51,587 bases of DNA from Bacteroides sp. (GCA_019416685.1 DXWV01000097.1:1-51587), one strand, 5' to 3'; shown: positions 32,149-41,588, counted from the stretch's first letter. Numbers and translations are program-made. The notes: generated from the sequence alone by a model not told the origin.

Positions 32149-34257
32149 ATGCTCTTTGCCTGGCTGCATCGCTATCCTTTTTTACGCCTGTTATGCCCTT
32201 TAGTTGCGGGTATCTACTGTGGCGATGAACTTTTTTTCCAGAGACAATCCGGAGGGATTGTCTCTGGCGTTTTCTTACTTTTCCTTTTATCTTTTGGAGG
32301 ACTGATTTTCTTTTTTAACCGGAAGCGTTACTCCGGACGTTGGCTCTTTGGGAGTTGTCTTCTTCTCTTTTGTTTTACTTTGGGTATCGGATTGGTGAAC
32401 CGGGAATTGCATCAGACTGATTATGAATTTCCACAAAAAGAGACTGTCTATAGGCTGATTGTTACAGAACAGCCACAGACGAAAGAGCGAAGTGTGCTTT
32501 GCCGGGTGTTGTTGACAGAACAGATTGATTCTGTTTCCGGCCGGCTTACTTTGGATCATAAAGCCCTGCTTTATTTCACTAAAGATTCTTTAAGCGAACG
32601 TTTATGTAGCGGTGATGAGTTGTTGGTTTATACCAAACTTTCTCCTCCGGTGAATAATGGAAATCCGGACGAGTTTGACTATGCCCGTTTTTTGTCCCGC
32701 AGACAGATCGTTGCTATTGGATTTGCTTACACAGATGACTGGAAAGTGATCTCACGGAGTACCACGCGCTCATTTCGTCAACAAGCGATGGATTACCGGG
32801 GCTATGTTTTGTCTGTCTATCGTCGTCTTGGATTTCGGGGAGATGATTTAGCTGTACTTTCAGCTCTTACTGTCGGTTATAAAGAGGAGTTAAGTGAAGA
32901 TATTCGCGAAACTTATTCCATATCCGGTGCAAGCCATGTGCTTGCTTTATCCGGTTTACATATCGGTTTTCTGTATTTGTTGCTTTGTTTTTGTTTGCGA
33001 TGGTTACCTGAGCGATGGCGGACCGCGGCTTTACTACGTACTTTACTGATTCTTTTGTTTCTCTGGGCTTTTGCTTTTTTTACAGGATTGTCTGCTTCGG
33101 TAGTCCGGTCGGTAGTAATGTTTTCTTTGTTTGCTTTGGCGGAGCTGTCCGGACGAGCCAGTTTTTCGTTGAATACTCTTCTGATAGCGGCTTTCTTTAT
33201 GTTACTTTGTCGGCCATCCTGGTTATTCGATGTTGGCTTTCAACTCTCGTTTTGTGCAGTAGCCGCTATTTTACTGATACAACCTCGTATATATAGATTG
33301 ATTCCTGTGTCGGGTTTCCGTATCGGACGATATATTGGGGGATTGATGAGTGTTTCTATTGCTGCGCAGATTGGTACAGCTCCACTGGTGCTTCTGTACT
33401 TTTCCCGCTTCTCTACTCATTTTCTATTGACCAACTTATTGGTGATACCGTTGGTTTCACTTATAATGTATATATCTGTCATTCTGTTGTTATTGAATCC
33501 TCTGTCTTTCGTGCAGGAGTTTGTAGCGGCAGTGCTGAGAGGGTTGGTCGGGATGTTGAATAATTGTGTCCGTTGGATAGAGCAGCTTCCATGGGCATCA
33601 GTTGATGGGGTATGGGTGTATCTTCCGGAGGTTTTCGGCTTCTATCTGGTTTTAATTTTATTGAGACGGTACTTATTCTCACGTACGGGGAAGCGCCTTG
33701 TTATCTGCCTTTCCTGTTTATTTCTTGTTTGTATTTATCATGTGTCGATGAGAGTCATTGACCGTCCCCGGCAAAGCATTGTATTTTATAATGTCTATAA
33801 TTGTCCAGTGGTTCATTGTGTTGCATCCGATGGTTATTCCTGGTTGGCCTATGCCGATAGTTTACCCGATGAATCCCGGTTGCGTAAGGCTGCTTCGAAG
33901 CGATGGAATCGTCAGGGGCTGAAGCCACCTCAGGCTGTCACTGTTGGTTATACCAGTCCTGCATTGTTTTATGATCATCATCTTCTTTCCTTCTCCGGTT
34001 ACAGAATTTGTGTATTAAATGATAATTACTGGCGGAATAAAACGACCCGGCAACCGCTATCCATCGATTATCTTTACGTATGCGAAGGCTATGAAGGATA
34101 TTTGCGTGAGTTGACCAACTTGTTTGTTATTCGTAATGTGGTTCTTGATGCTTCTCTTTCCAACCGCCGTCTGCAGGCATATAAGATAGAGTGTCAGCAG
34201 CAGGGAATTCATTTTATATCACTCTCGGATAAAGGTTCTACTGAGTTTTTGCTTTAA
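32149..34257 (+). CDS. comEC: ComEC/Rec2-family membrane protein
   Basis: A 702-residue protein with N-terminal membrane segments (about 5-85), a soluble OB-like domain (about 95-200) and the ComEC core. The core carries the signature SGASHVLALSGLHIGFLYLL and about ten hydrophobic helices up to residue ~525. The C-terminal ~190 residues lack the HxHxDH metal motif of the usual beta-lactamase-like domain. They form a short soluble domain instead, so nuclease activity is not expected here. ComEC moves single-stranded DNA across the inner membrane; whether this organism is competent is unknown. Confidence 0.85.
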   Translation: MLFAWLHRYPFLRLLCPLVAGIYCGDELFFQRQSGGIVSGVFLLFLLSFGGLIFFFNRKRYSGRWLFGSCLLLFCFTLGIGLVNRELHQTDYEFPQKETVYRLIVTEQPQTKERSVLCRVLLTEQIDSVSGRLTLDHKALLYFTKDSLSERLCSGDELLVYTKLSPPVNNGNPDEFDYARFLSRRQIVAIGFAYTDDWKVISRSTTRSFRQQAMDYRGYVLSVYRRLGFRGDDLAVLSALTVGYKEELSEDIRETYSISGASHVLALSGLHIGFLYLLLCFCLRWLPERWRTAALLRTLLILLFLWAFAFFTGLSASVVRSVVMFSLFALAELSGRASFSLNTLLIAAFFMLLCRPSWLFDVGFQLSFCAVAAILLIQPRIYRLIPVSGFRIGRYIGGLMSVSIAAQIGTAPLVLLYFSRFSTHFLLTNLLVIPLVSLIMYISVILLLLNPLSFVQEFVAAVLRGLVGMLNNCVRWIEQLPWASVDGVWVYLPEVFGFYLVLILLRRYLFSRTGKRLVICLSCLFLVCIYHVSMRVIDRPRQSIVFYNVYNCPVVHCVASDGYSWLAYADSLPDESRLRKAASKRWNRQGLKPPQAVTVGYTSPALFYDHHLLSFSGYRICVLNDNYWRNKTTRQPLSIDYLYVCEGYEGYLRELTNLFVIRNVVLDASLSNRRLQAYKIECQQQGIHFISLSDKGSTEFLL

Positions 34258-34281
34258 GTACGAAGAATTATCGTAATTTTG
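34248..34281 (+). promoter_or_regulatory. Candidate promoter of the nrnA-like gene
   Basis: TTTG at 34248-34251 and TAATTTTG at 34274-34281, with a 22-base spacer, slightly longer than usual. It overlaps the end of comEC and leaves a leader of about 130 bases before the start codon at 34419. Confidence 0.5.
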
Positions 34282-34418
34282 CCGGACGGTAATATGGTAA
34301 TTATGCTGATATGGCATGTGCCAAATTTTCGAATGATAAGCAAATAGAATATTAATCCATAAACAAGCGTGTCTGGTCATCGGCACATTGCCCATTGGCG
34401 TATTGACACATAATTATT

Positions 34419-35456
34419 ATGCTGACTAAAGTAATAGAACAAGCTAAGATAGATCATTTCACAAAATGGTTTGAACGTGCTGATAAAATAGTGATTGTAT
34501 CTCATGTATCTCCTGATGGCGATGCAATAGGATCTTCTTTGGGGCTTGCCCATTTTCTGGATTCACAGGATAAGACTGTTAATGTGATTGTACCCAATGC
34601 CTTTCCCGATTTTTTGAAATGGATGCCGGGTAGCAAAGACATCTTGTTGTACGACCGTTATAAGGAATTTGCTGATAAGCTGATAGCTGAAGCGGATGTA
34701 ATTTGCTGTCTGGACTTTAATGCATTGAAGCGAATCGAGAAAATGGAAGATGCTGTAGCTGCCTCACCTGCCCGTAAAATAATGATCGACCATCATCTGT
34801 ACCCCGAAGAATTCTGTCAGATCATAATTTCACATCCGGAAATATCTTCTACCTCCGAACTTGTATTCCGGCTAATCTGTCGTATGGGATATTTCAGTGA
34901 TATCTCTTTGGAGGGAGCCGAATGTATTTATACAGGTATGATGACAGATACCGGAGGGTTTACTTATAATTCCAATAATCGTGAAATTTACTTCATTATC
35001 AGTGAGCTTCTGTCGAAGGGGATTGATAAGGATGATATTTATAGAAAAGTGTACAACACTTATTCGGAGAGCCGTTTGAGGCTGATGGGATATGTTTTGT
35101 CGAATATGAAGGTTTATCGTGAGTATAATTCGGCATTGATTTCTTTGACAAGAGATGAACAAAGCCGGTTTGATTATATCAAAGGTGATAGCGAAGGCTT
35201 TGTCAATATACCTCTTTCCATTAAGAATGTCTGCTTTTCTTGCTTTCTGCGTGAAGATACGGAAACCAGGATGATTAAGATATCTTTACGTTCCGTAGGT
35301 ACATTCCCCTGTAACAAAGTGGCTGCCGAATTCTTTAATGGCGGTGGTCATCTGAATGCTTCGGGTGGTGAGTTTTATGGTACGATGGATGAGGCAAGGG
35401 AAGTGTTTGAACAGGCTTTGGAAAAATACTCAGAGCAGTTGACGATGGACAATTGA
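34419..35456 (+). CDS. DHH-family phosphoesterase (NrnA-like nanoRNase/pAp phosphatase)
   Basis: 345 residues. The N-terminal DHH domain shows SHVSPDGDAIGSSLG (about 28-42), CLDFNALKR and IDHHLYPEE. The C-terminal DHHA1 domain ends with FFNGGGHLNASGGEF. The family degrades 2-5-nt RNAs and removes the 3' phosphate of pAp. The last residues (QLTMDN) and the stop codon are encoded by an interspersed TTGACAATGGACAA-type repeat, so the natural C-terminus has been reset by the repeat, with the core intact. Confidence 0.88.
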   Translation: MLTKVIEQAKIDHFTKWFERADKIVIVSHVSPDGDAIGSSLGLAHFLDSQDKTVNVIVPNAFPDFLKWMPGSKDILLYDRYKEFADKLIAEADVICCLDFNALKRIEKMEDAVAASPARKIMIDHHLYPEEFCQIIISHPEISSTSELVFRLICRMGYFSDISLEGAECIYTGMMTDTGGFTYNSNNREIYFIISELLSKGIDKDDIYRKVYNTYSESRLRLMGYVLSNMKVYREYNSALISLTRDEQSRFDYIKGDSEGFVNIPLSIKNVCFSCFLREDTETRMIKISLRSVGTFPCNKVAAEFFNGGGHLNASGGEFYGTMDEAREVFEQALEKYSEQLTMDN

Positions 35457-35535
35457 CAGTGGACAATTGACAGTTACTATGCAGCGTGATAGCACAACTA
35501 ATTGTCAATTGTCCTCTGCCAACTGTCAATTAAAT
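35438..35535. repeat. Interspersed TTGACA(A/G)TGGACAA repeat, inverted pair
   Basis: Tandem 14-base units (TTGACGATGGACAA, TTGACAGTGGACAA, TTGACAG) at 35443-35477 are followed by a loop and the complement (AATTGTCAATTGTCC ... CAACTGTCAATTA) at about 35498-35533. The left arm lies inside the end of the nrnA-like gene and supplies its stop codon. Confidence 0.7.
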
Positions 35536-35555
35536 AACTAAATAAGTTAAAAGAC

Positions 35556-35590
35556 TTGAACTTTCAACTTTTAACTCTCAATTTTCAACT
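35556..35590 (+). repeat. Interspersed AACTTTCAACT-type repeat, intergenic copy
   Basis: GAACTTTCAACTTTTAACTC then TCAATTTTCAACTA. The same family occurs inside the methyltransferase-dehydratase fusion gene at 19301-19334. Confidence 0.65.
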
Positions 35591-35599
35591 AAATTACGG

Positions 35600-35607
35600 T
35601 ACATTTG
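35600..35607 (+). promoter_or_regulatory. Candidate -7 box upstream of the DUF4827 gene
   Basis: TACATTTG fits TAnnTTTG, 28 bases before the start codon at 35636. No clear -33 element is seen. Confidence 0.45.
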
Positions 35608-35635
35608 TACGGACATATAGTTAAGATACAGACGA

Positions 35636-36346
35636 ATGAAGAAACTTATATTATTATTTATTTCCCTGTTGGCTCTTGGAGCCTTTTTTCAGGCATGTGA
35701 TGATACGAAAACCTATGCAGAAATGCTCGAAGAAGAGCGGGATGGTGTCAATGACTTCATTAAAAAGAATAATATTGAAGTAATCTCCGTGGAGGAATTC
35801 GAAAAGGATACGATTACAAAATGTGAGGACGGATATCCTGTTCAGTATCCGGGTAAGAATCAGTATGTTGCTTTCTCTAATGGTATTTATATGCAGATTG
35901 TGCAACGTTACGGGACTCCGCGTGCTGCATCCGAGCCTTATCCCAGTCTTGAAGCAGCTCTTCCATTTGAAACCGGTAACCTGATCCTTACTCGCTTTAA
36001 AGAAGTCGATATCTTAACCGGAGAACCAACTTCTGTTTCTAATGTGGATAATCAATATTATCCGCCTATGAATAATTACCCTACAGGTTTTCGTTATACG
36101 ATAGACGGAACAAGTATATACGGGCAGTTTATTCAAGAGCCGGGGCTCGATTCCGAATATTATTGGGATGTAACGATTGGGGGACAGTATGGAACTTCTG
36201 TTCCTGCCGGCTGGTTAATGGCTTTGCAATATGTTAAAGATGGGGCACATATCAGACTGATTGTACCATCGAAGAGCGGACACTCGTATGCGCAGCAAAA
36301 AGTATATCCTTATTTCTATGATATATATAGATTTTCGATCTATTGA
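35636..36346 (+). CDS. DUF4827-like lipoprotein
   Basis: A 236-residue lipoprotein: signal sequence and lipobox LGAFFQAC (Cys about 21). The mature start DDTKTYAEMLEEERDGVNDFIKKN is typical of the DUF4827 family of Bacteroidetes, which has an FKBP-like fold in known relatives. LILTRFKEVDILTGEP, and TGFRYTIDGTSIYGQFIQEP lie in the middle. It ends with a strand pair before SIY. FKBP-like folding or binding activity is possible, but I do not see the full set of active-site aromatic residues. It stands between the nrnA-like gene and glmM. Confidence 0.75.
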   Translation: MKKLILLFISLLALGAFFQACDDTKTYAEMLEEERDGVNDFIKKNNIEVISVEEFEKDTITKCEDGYPVQYPGKNQYVAFSNGIYMQIVQRYGTPRAASEPYPSLEAALPFETGNLILTRFKEVDILTGEPTSVSNVDNQYYPPMNNYPTGFRYTIDGTSIYGQFIQEPGLDSEYYWDVTIGGQYGTSVPAGWLMALQYVKDGAHIRLIVPSKSGHSYAQQKVYPYFYDIYRFSIY

Positions 36347-36392
36347 TGTTACACGGATAGAACTAACTTTAATTACCGATATTTAAATCCTT

Positions 36393-37781
36393 ATGACTCT
36401 AATCAAATCTATCTCTGGAATCCGCGGAACTATTGGCGGAAGTGCAGGCGAGGGATTGAACCCGCTTGACATAGTGAAATTCACATCGGCGTATGCTACG
36501 CTGATTCGTAGAACATGTAAATCTACAAGCAATAAAATCGTAGTAGGCCGTGATGCACGTATCTCCGGCGAAATGGTGAAGAACGTAGTAGTTGGTACCC
36601 TTATGGGGATGGGCTGGGATGTAGTAGATATTGATCTTGCTTCTACTCCGACAACTGAGCTGGCCGTGACGATGGAAGGCGCTTGCGGTGGTATCATTCT
36701 GACAGCTTCGCACAATCCCAAACAATGGAATGCGCTAAAACTGCTTAACGAACATGGTGAATTTCTGAATGCGGCCGAAGGCAACGAAGTGCTTCGTATT
36801 GCCGAAGCTGAAGAGTTTGACTTTGCAGATGTAGATCATCTCGGCTCTTATCGTAAAGATCTTACTTACAATCAAAAACATATTGACAGTGTTTTAGCAC
36901 TTGATTTAGTGGACGTGGAAGCTATCAGGAAAGCTGATTTCCGCGTGGCTATTGATTGTGTGAATTCTGTGGGAGGTATTATTCTTCCCGAATTGCTCGA
37001 ACGCCTCGGTGTAAAGCATGTAGAGAAGCTTTATTGTGAACCTACCGGTAACTTTGCCCATAACCCCGAACCGCTTGAGAAGAATCTGGGCGATATTATG
37101 AACCTTATGAAAGGTGGTAAGGCAGACGTGGCTTTTGTGGTAGACCCTGATGTTGACCGCTTGGCAATGATTTGTGAGAACGGTGTGATGTATGGTGAAG
37201 AATATACGCTGGTGACTGTGGCCGATTATGTATTGAAACATACTCCGGGCAATACAGTTTCCAATTTGAGCTCTACCCGTGCATTGCGTGACGTGACTCG
37301 CAAATATGGAATGGAATACAACGCTTCGGCTGTGGGCGAAGTCAATGTGGTGACTAAGATGAAGGCTACCAATGCCGTGATTGGTGGTGAAGGTAATGGT
37401 GGAGTGATTTATCCTGCCAGTCACTATGGGCGCGATGCTTTGGTAGGTATTGCCCTTTTCCTGAGTCATCTGGCTCATGAAGGGAAGAAGGTGAGTGAGT
37501 TGCGTGCTACTTATCCTCCTTATTTTATAGCAAAGAACCGTGTAGATCTTACTCCGGAAATTGATGTAGATGCCATCCTTTCCAAAGTGAAAGAGATCTA
37601 TAAGAATGAAGATATCAATGACATCGACGGTGTGAAGATTGATTTTGCCGATAAGTGGGTACATTTGCGTAAGAGCAATACAGAGCCGATAATCCGTGTG
37701 TATAGCGAGGCTTCAACGATGGAAGCCGCCGAAGAAATCGGACAAAAGATTATGGATGTAATCAATGAACTGGCTAAATGA
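36393..37781 (+). CDS. glmM: Phosphoglucosamine mutase
   Basis: A 462-residue alpha-D-phosphohexomutase. The phosphoserine loop is TASHNPKQWN (Ser106), the metal-binding loop is DPDVDRLA, the sugar-binding loop is GGEGNGGVIYP, and the phosphate-binding loop is RKSNTEPIIRVY. The first motif (SISGIRGTIGG) is the usual N-terminal signature. The most likely reaction is glucosamine-6-phosphate to glucosamine-1-phosphate for cell-wall precursor synthesis. A phosphomannomutase role cannot be excluded from sequence alone. A clear terminator follows. Confidence 0.87.
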   Translation: MTLIKSISGIRGTIGGSAGEGLNPLDIVKFTSAYATLIRRTCKSTSNKIVVGRDARISGEMVKNVVVGTLMGMGWDVVDIDLASTPTTELAVTMEGACGGIILTASHNPKQWNALKLLNEHGEFLNAAEGNEVLRIAEAEEFDFADVDHLGSYRKDLTYNQKHIDSVLALDLVDVEAIRKADFRVAIDCVNSVGGIILPELLERLGVKHVEKLYCEPTGNFAHNPEPLEKNLGDIMNLMKGGKADVAFVVDPDVDRLAMICENGVMYGEEYTLVTVADYVLKHTPGNTVSNLSSTRALRDVTRKYGMEYNASAVGEVNVVTKMKATNAVIGGEGNGGVIYPASHYGRDALVGIALFLSHLAHEGKKVSELRATYPPYFIAKNRVDLTPEIDVDAILSKVKEIYKNEDINDIDGVKIDFADKWVHLRKSNTEPIIRVYSEASTMEAAEEIGQKIMDVINELAK

Positions 37782-37822
37782 TAACTCTTTTCTAAGATTA
37801 TAACTTGAAGTGTAAATAAGCG

Positions 37823-37865
37823 GAGGCTGTTGCAAAGTAATATTTGCAGCAGCCTCTCTTTCTTT
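37823..37865 (+). terminator. Rho-independent terminator after glmM
   Basis: Arms 37823-37836 (GAGGCTGTTGCAAA) and 37843-37856 pair over 14 bp with one G-T wobble, and TCTTTCTTTC follows. The rest of the 281-base gap up to 38063 is AT-rich, and I see no gene in it. Confidence 0.85.
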
Positions 37866-38063
37866 CAATTGGCCTCTTTTTGCGGTATATAGGTGGCTTT
37901 AATAAATACTTTACAGATATTAATCTTATGGCAGGTGAGGTGGATTGGCTGCATTTTATGTTACTTCCCATTTTTTAATTCTTTTATGCATTCTAAACAC
38001 CAAGTTGTTGCAACTTTACATCTGTGCTATTTGTTATTACTGTGAAACAGTAGTTAAACAAGT

Positions 38064-38606
38064 ATGAAAACCATTTCTTCCCTCATCGTAGCTCTTGTGC
38101 TTTCAATCGCTGCCGCTGCGCAGAGTAAATCTTTCTATGACTTCGCTGTAACCACTATTGACGGCAAACCCTACAATCTCTCTCAACTGAAAGGGAAAAA
38201 AGTTCTGGTCGTAAATGTTGCTTCAAAGTGTGGACTTACCCCGCAATATGCAGAGCTGCAGGAGCTATACGATCAATATAAAGACGATGGCTTTATTATC
38301 ATCGGCTTTCCTGCCAATAACTTTATGGGGCAGGAACCGGGAACTAATGAAGAAATTGCTACATTCTGTACGCTGAATTATGATGTCACCTTTCCAATGA
38401 TGGCGAAGATCTCAGTGAAAGGTAAAAACATAGCTCCCCTCTATCAATGGTTGACAGAAAAGAAACTGAACGGAGTGCAAGATGCCCCCGTGCAATGGAA
38501 TTTCCAGAAGTTTATGATTGATGAGAACGGAAATTGGGTAGGAATGGTACCTCCTAAAAAAAGTCCGTTCTCAGAAACTATCGTTCAGTGGATAGAAAAG
38601 AAATAA
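38064..38606 (+). CDS. Exported glutathione-peroxidase-family protein
   Basis: 180 residues with a signal peptide (MKTISSLIVALVLSIAAAAQ), so it acts in the periplasm. NVASKCGLTPQY contains the peroxidatic Cys in place of selenocysteine. WNFQKFMIDENG carries the conserved Trp-Asn pair, and FPANNFMGQEPGT the Gln region. The family reduces hydroperoxides, and bacterial members mainly use thioredoxin. The stop codon lies 3 bases from the convergent Nudix gene, with no terminator hairpin between, so transcripts of the two probably overlap. Confidence 0.88.
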   Translation: MKTISSLIVALVLSIAAAAQSKSFYDFAVTTIDGKPYNLSQLKGKKVLVVNVASKCGLTPQYAELQELYDQYKDDGFIIIGFPANNFMGQEPGTNEEIATFCTLNYDVTFPMMAKISVKGKNIAPLYQWLTEKKLNGVQDAPVQWNFQKFMIDENGNWVGMVPPKKSPFSETIVQWIEKK

Positions 38607-38609
38607 CGA

Positions 38610-39119
38610 TCATAACTTGTCGAAAGAGACGCGCTTGAATTCTCCTTCAAAGTTAGGAGTAAATATCCCTTTTCCTATATGCTCTTTTATCTCTTCTAAG
38701 GTCCAGAAGCGTCCGCCATCCAGCTCATCGCTGGGGTGGATGTCTCCGTCGTATACCGTTTTGTATACAAAGACCAGTTCGCGTTCGCGGGCGGATTCAA
38801 AAACATAACTGGTCAGGTGCTCCGGTGTAAAATCTGTAATACCTAATTCCTCCTGAACCTCGCGTTTCAGCGCTATTTCCACACTTTCACCCAAGTCTAT
38901 ATGACCACCTACAGAGGTATCCCACTTACCCGGTTGGATATCCTTCCATTCGGGGCGTTTTTGTAAGTACAAATCTCCTTTACTGCTGAATACGTGCAGG
39001 TGCACTACCGGATGAAGCAGTTTGCTACCATTGTGACATTCGCCGCGGGTAGCGGCTCCGGTGATATTTCCTTCCTCATCAACGATGGGAAACATCTCCT
39101 GATTATTATCGCTTTGCAT
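38610..39119 (-). CDS. Nudix hydrolase
   Basis: 169 residues. The Nudix box reads GHIDLGESVEIALKREVQEELG (G-x5-E-x7-REUxEExG, about 72-95). The N-terminal part (MFPIVDEEGNITGAATRGEC ... PVVHLHVFSSKGDLYLQKR) resembles the isopentenyl-diphosphate isomerase-like subgroup. The substrate cannot be read from sequence. It ends 3 bases from the peroxidase gene and begins 20 bases after queA. Confidence 0.85.
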   Translation of the reverse strand: MQSDNNQEMFPIVDEEGNITGAATRGECHNGSKLLHPVVHLHVFSSKGDLYLQKRPEWKDIQPGKWDTSVGGHIDLGESVEIALKREVQEELGITDFTPEHLTSYVFESARERELVFVYKTVYDGDIHPSDELDGGRFWTLEEIKEHIGKGIFTPNFEGEFKRVSFDKL

Positions 39120-39139
39120 GATTAAATGAATTAACTTTT

Positions 39140-40360
39140 TCAGGGTATCAGTAACGATGAATCTCCGTAACTAAGGAAACGGAATTCATGATCCAGGGCA
39201 TAGTCATAAATTGTCCGCCAGTTTCCTTTTACAAAAGCCGAAACCAGCAACAACAGTGTACTTTGTGGTTGGTGGAAATTGGTGACCATTGCTTTTACTA
39301 TTTTATAGTTGTATCCTGGTGCAATAATGATTTGAGTACTGGTGTGCAGAGTTTCCATTCCGTTGCGATCCAGATATCCTAAAATCTTTTGCAGAGCAAC
39401 TGTTGACGGAATCTCATCATACTTTTCATAAGGTTGCCACTGTCGCACGTGCAGTTCTTCTTCCGTAGCTCGTGGGTTGGCGGCCAATGTCACTCCGATA
39501 TGGTATAAACTCTCCAGAGTTCGTACAGAAGTGGTTCCTACAGCAATGGCACAACCGTTGTGATCGATAAGTTTTTTGATGGTTGAGCGTGATACGGATA
39601 TATATTCCGTATGCATCTCGTGCCCCTCGATTTCTTCACTTTTCACCGGTTTGAAGGTTCCGGCACCCACATGCAACGTCAGTTCTTCAAGGTCTATACC
39701 TTTTTCGCAAAGAGCATCCAGTACCCGTGGTGTGAAGTGTAGTCCGGCTGTTGGTGCAGCCACAGAACCTTTAATCTTTGAATATACGGTTTGATAGGTC
39801 TCTTTATCACTCTCCTGTGTTTCTCTATTCAGATATGGGGGGATCGGCAATTCTCCGAATACCTCCAGAATATCGGCAAAAGTAACTTCCGGATTATCCC
39901 ACGAAAAGTCTATCCAATGGCTTGTACCATGACATTCGCCACGTGTAGCGGTAAGCGTAAGTGTATGTCCTTTTACAGTCATTTCCCGATGTAATGCTCC
40001 CTCTTTCCATTTCTTCAGATTGCCAATCATGCAGAGCCATGCGGCATGCCGGGTCTGCTGGAAATTTAATACGTAGTCATTCGGCTGGATTGGTTCAAGG
40101 CAGAATACTTCTATTAGTGCTCCTGTTTCTTTACGAAAATGCAGGCGTGCCTGAATGACTTTCGTATTATTGAATATCATCAGACTGCCTTCTGTCAGAT
40201 ATTCAGGGAGGGATGTAAAGACATCTTCTGTGACTTCACCACGGCGGTAGACAAGTAGTTTGGATTGATCGCGCACCGGGAGCGGGAATTTGGCAATACG
40301 TTCATCCGGTAAGGGATAGTTGTATTCGCTAATACGGATATGTTTTGGGTTTTCTTTCAT
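39140..40360 (-). CDS. queA: tRNA preQ1(34) S-adenosylmethionine ribosyltransferase-isomerase
   Basis: About 406 residues from the ATG at 40360. The frame can also begin at ATG 40372 or GTG 40381, but a -7 box at 40388-40381 puts the transcript start near these. Family signatures: SLMIFNNTKVIQARL, TAGLHFTPRVLDAL, LHVGAGTFKPVKSEEIEGHEMHTE and TNFHQPQSTLLLLVSAF. It adds the cyclopentenediol part to preQ1 on tRNA during queuosine synthesis. It is slightly longer than typical QueA (about 350), owing to insertions around residues 90-150. Confidence 0.93.
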   Translation of the reverse strand: MKENPKHIRISEYNYPLPDERIAKFPLPVRDQSKLLVYRRGEVTEDVFTSLPEYLTEGSLMIFNNTKVIQARLHFRKETGALIEVFCLEPIQPNDYVLNFQQTRHAAWLCMIGNLKKWKEGALHREMTVKGHTLTLTATRGECHGTSHWIDFSWDNPEVTFADILEVFGELPIPPYLNRETQESDKETYQTVYSKIKGSVAAPTAGLHFTPRVLDALCEKGIDLEELTLHVGAGTFKPVKSEEIEGHEMHTEYISVSRSTIKKLIDHNGCAIAVGTTSVRTLESLYHIGVTLAANPRATEEELHVRQWQPYEKYDEIPSTVALQKILGYLDRNGMETLHTSTQIIIAPGYNYKIVKAMVTNFHQPQSTLLLLVSAFVKGNWRTIYDYALDHEFRFLSYGDSSLLIP

Positions 40361-40380
40361 CTTTTCTTTCATTGCGACCA

Positions 40381-40398
40381 CAAAAGTAACTATATTTG
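40381..40398. promoter_or_regulatory. Divergent -7 boxes between queA and the DUF2027 gene
   Basis: On the minus strand TACTTTTG (40388-40381) fits a queA promoter. On the plus strand TATATTTG (40391-40398) fits a promoter for the gene at 40441. Only 2 bases separate the boxes, so polymerase binding at one probably excludes the other. Confidence 0.6.
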
Positions 40399-40440
40399 CC
40401 CTAATTTGTAGATTGTAAATGGTAAATTGTAAATATAAAG

Positions 40441-41493
40441 ATGAAAATAGGTGATAAAGTACGCTTTCTCAGTGAGATAGGCGGTGGAATCGTGAAGGGG
40501 TTCCAAGGAAAAGATATTGTTTTGGTAGAAGATACAGATGGGTTTGATATTCCGATGTTAATACGTGAATGTGTGGTGATTGATACGGATGATTATAACA
40601 TGAGAAGAAAAGCAACTCCTGCTCCTAAGAAAGAGGAAGAACCTGCTAAACCCATAAAGCCAGAGATGCCCGCTGTGCAACGTCAACCCGAAACCCGTGG
40701 GGGCGATATGCTTAATGTGATGCTGGCTTTTGTGCCTGAAGATGTGAAAGCTATCAGCAGTACTTCTTTTGAGGCTTATCTGGTGAATGATAGTAATTAC
40801 TATCTCTATTATACGTATCTCAGTGCCGAAGGAAAAGCATGGAAGGTTCGTTCACACGGGTTGGTAGATCCTAATACAAAGCTCTTTCTGGAAGATTTTG
40901 CTAAAGATGTGTTGAATGAGATGGAACGTGTTGCCATACAATTCGTTGCTTTCAAAGATGGCAAGACTTTTGCAATGAAACCCGCCGTTGGTGTGGAATT
41001 ACGTATTGATACGGTGAAATTCTATAAACTACATACTTTCCGCGAGTCCGATTTCTTTGAAGAACCGGCTCTGGTTTATGATATCGTAACAAATGATGTG
41101 CCTGTCAAACAGGTTTATGTTTCTGCAGAAGATATTCAAGTGGCTCTATTACAAAAGAAAGAGGTAGAGAAACCAAAATCACAACCGATAGTGAAACGTG
41201 GCAGTTCGAATGGTATCATAGAAATAGACCTCCATATAAATGAATTGCTGGACGATGCACATGGTATGAGTAATAGTGAAATCTTGAATTATCAGCTGGA
41301 CAAATTTCGTGAGGTAATGGAGAAGTATAAGAGTAAACGCGAACAGAAAATTGTATTTATTCACGGTAAGGGCGATGGTGTACTCCGGAAAGCTTTGCTT
41401 GACGAATTGAAACGTAAATACAGCACCTGTCGTTATCAGGATGCCTCCTTTCAGGAATATGGTTTCGGGGCAACATTGGTAACTATCCGATAG
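40441..41493 (+). CDS. DUF2027 / Smr-domain protein
   Basis: A 350-residue cytoplasmic protein. Residues 1-55 form a small beta domain (MKIGDKVRFLSEIGGGIVKG). A proline- and lysine-rich linker spans about 60-90. DUF2027-type sheets follow to about 250. Residues 258-350 are an Smr domain with EIDLHINELL, then IVFIHGKGDGVLRKALLDEL. The HGKGDGVL loop is the usual nuclease signature of Smr domains (MutS2 C-terminus). Likely a nucleic acid binding or nicking protein with an unknown role. The leader contains an ATTGTAAAT-type short repeat. Confidence 0.83.
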   Translation: MKIGDKVRFLSEIGGGIVKGFQGKDIVLVEDTDGFDIPMLIRECVVIDTDDYNMRRKATPAPKKEEEPAKPIKPEMPAVQRQPETRGGDMLNVMLAFVPEDVKAISSTSFEAYLVNDSNYYLYYTYLSAEGKAWKVRSHGLVDPNTKLFLEDFAKDVLNEMERVAIQFVAFKDGKTFAMKPAVGVELRIDTVKFYKLHTFRESDFFEEPALVYDIVTNDVPVKQVYVSAEDIQVALLQKKEVEKPKSQPIVKRGSSNGIIEIDLHINELLDDAHGMSNSEILNYQLDKFREVMEKYKSKREQKIVFIHGKGDGVLRKALLDELKRKYSTCRYQDASFQEYGFGATLVTIR

Positions 41494-41548
41494 CTTTTAT
41501 ACAATTTGATGGACAGTGCTGGTTAATAACGCGTTTCCAGTGGCTATA

Positions 41549-41588
41549 AAAAAGGTGTCAACGGTTAATCTGTCCGTTGGCACCTTTT
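41549..41588. terminator. Bidirectional terminator between convergent genes
   Basis: AAAAGGTGTCAACGG (41549-41563) pairs with CCGTTGGCACCTTTT (41574-41588). A/T-rich ends on both sides serve both the DUF2027 gene and the convergent gene at 41611-41967. Confidence 0.85.
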
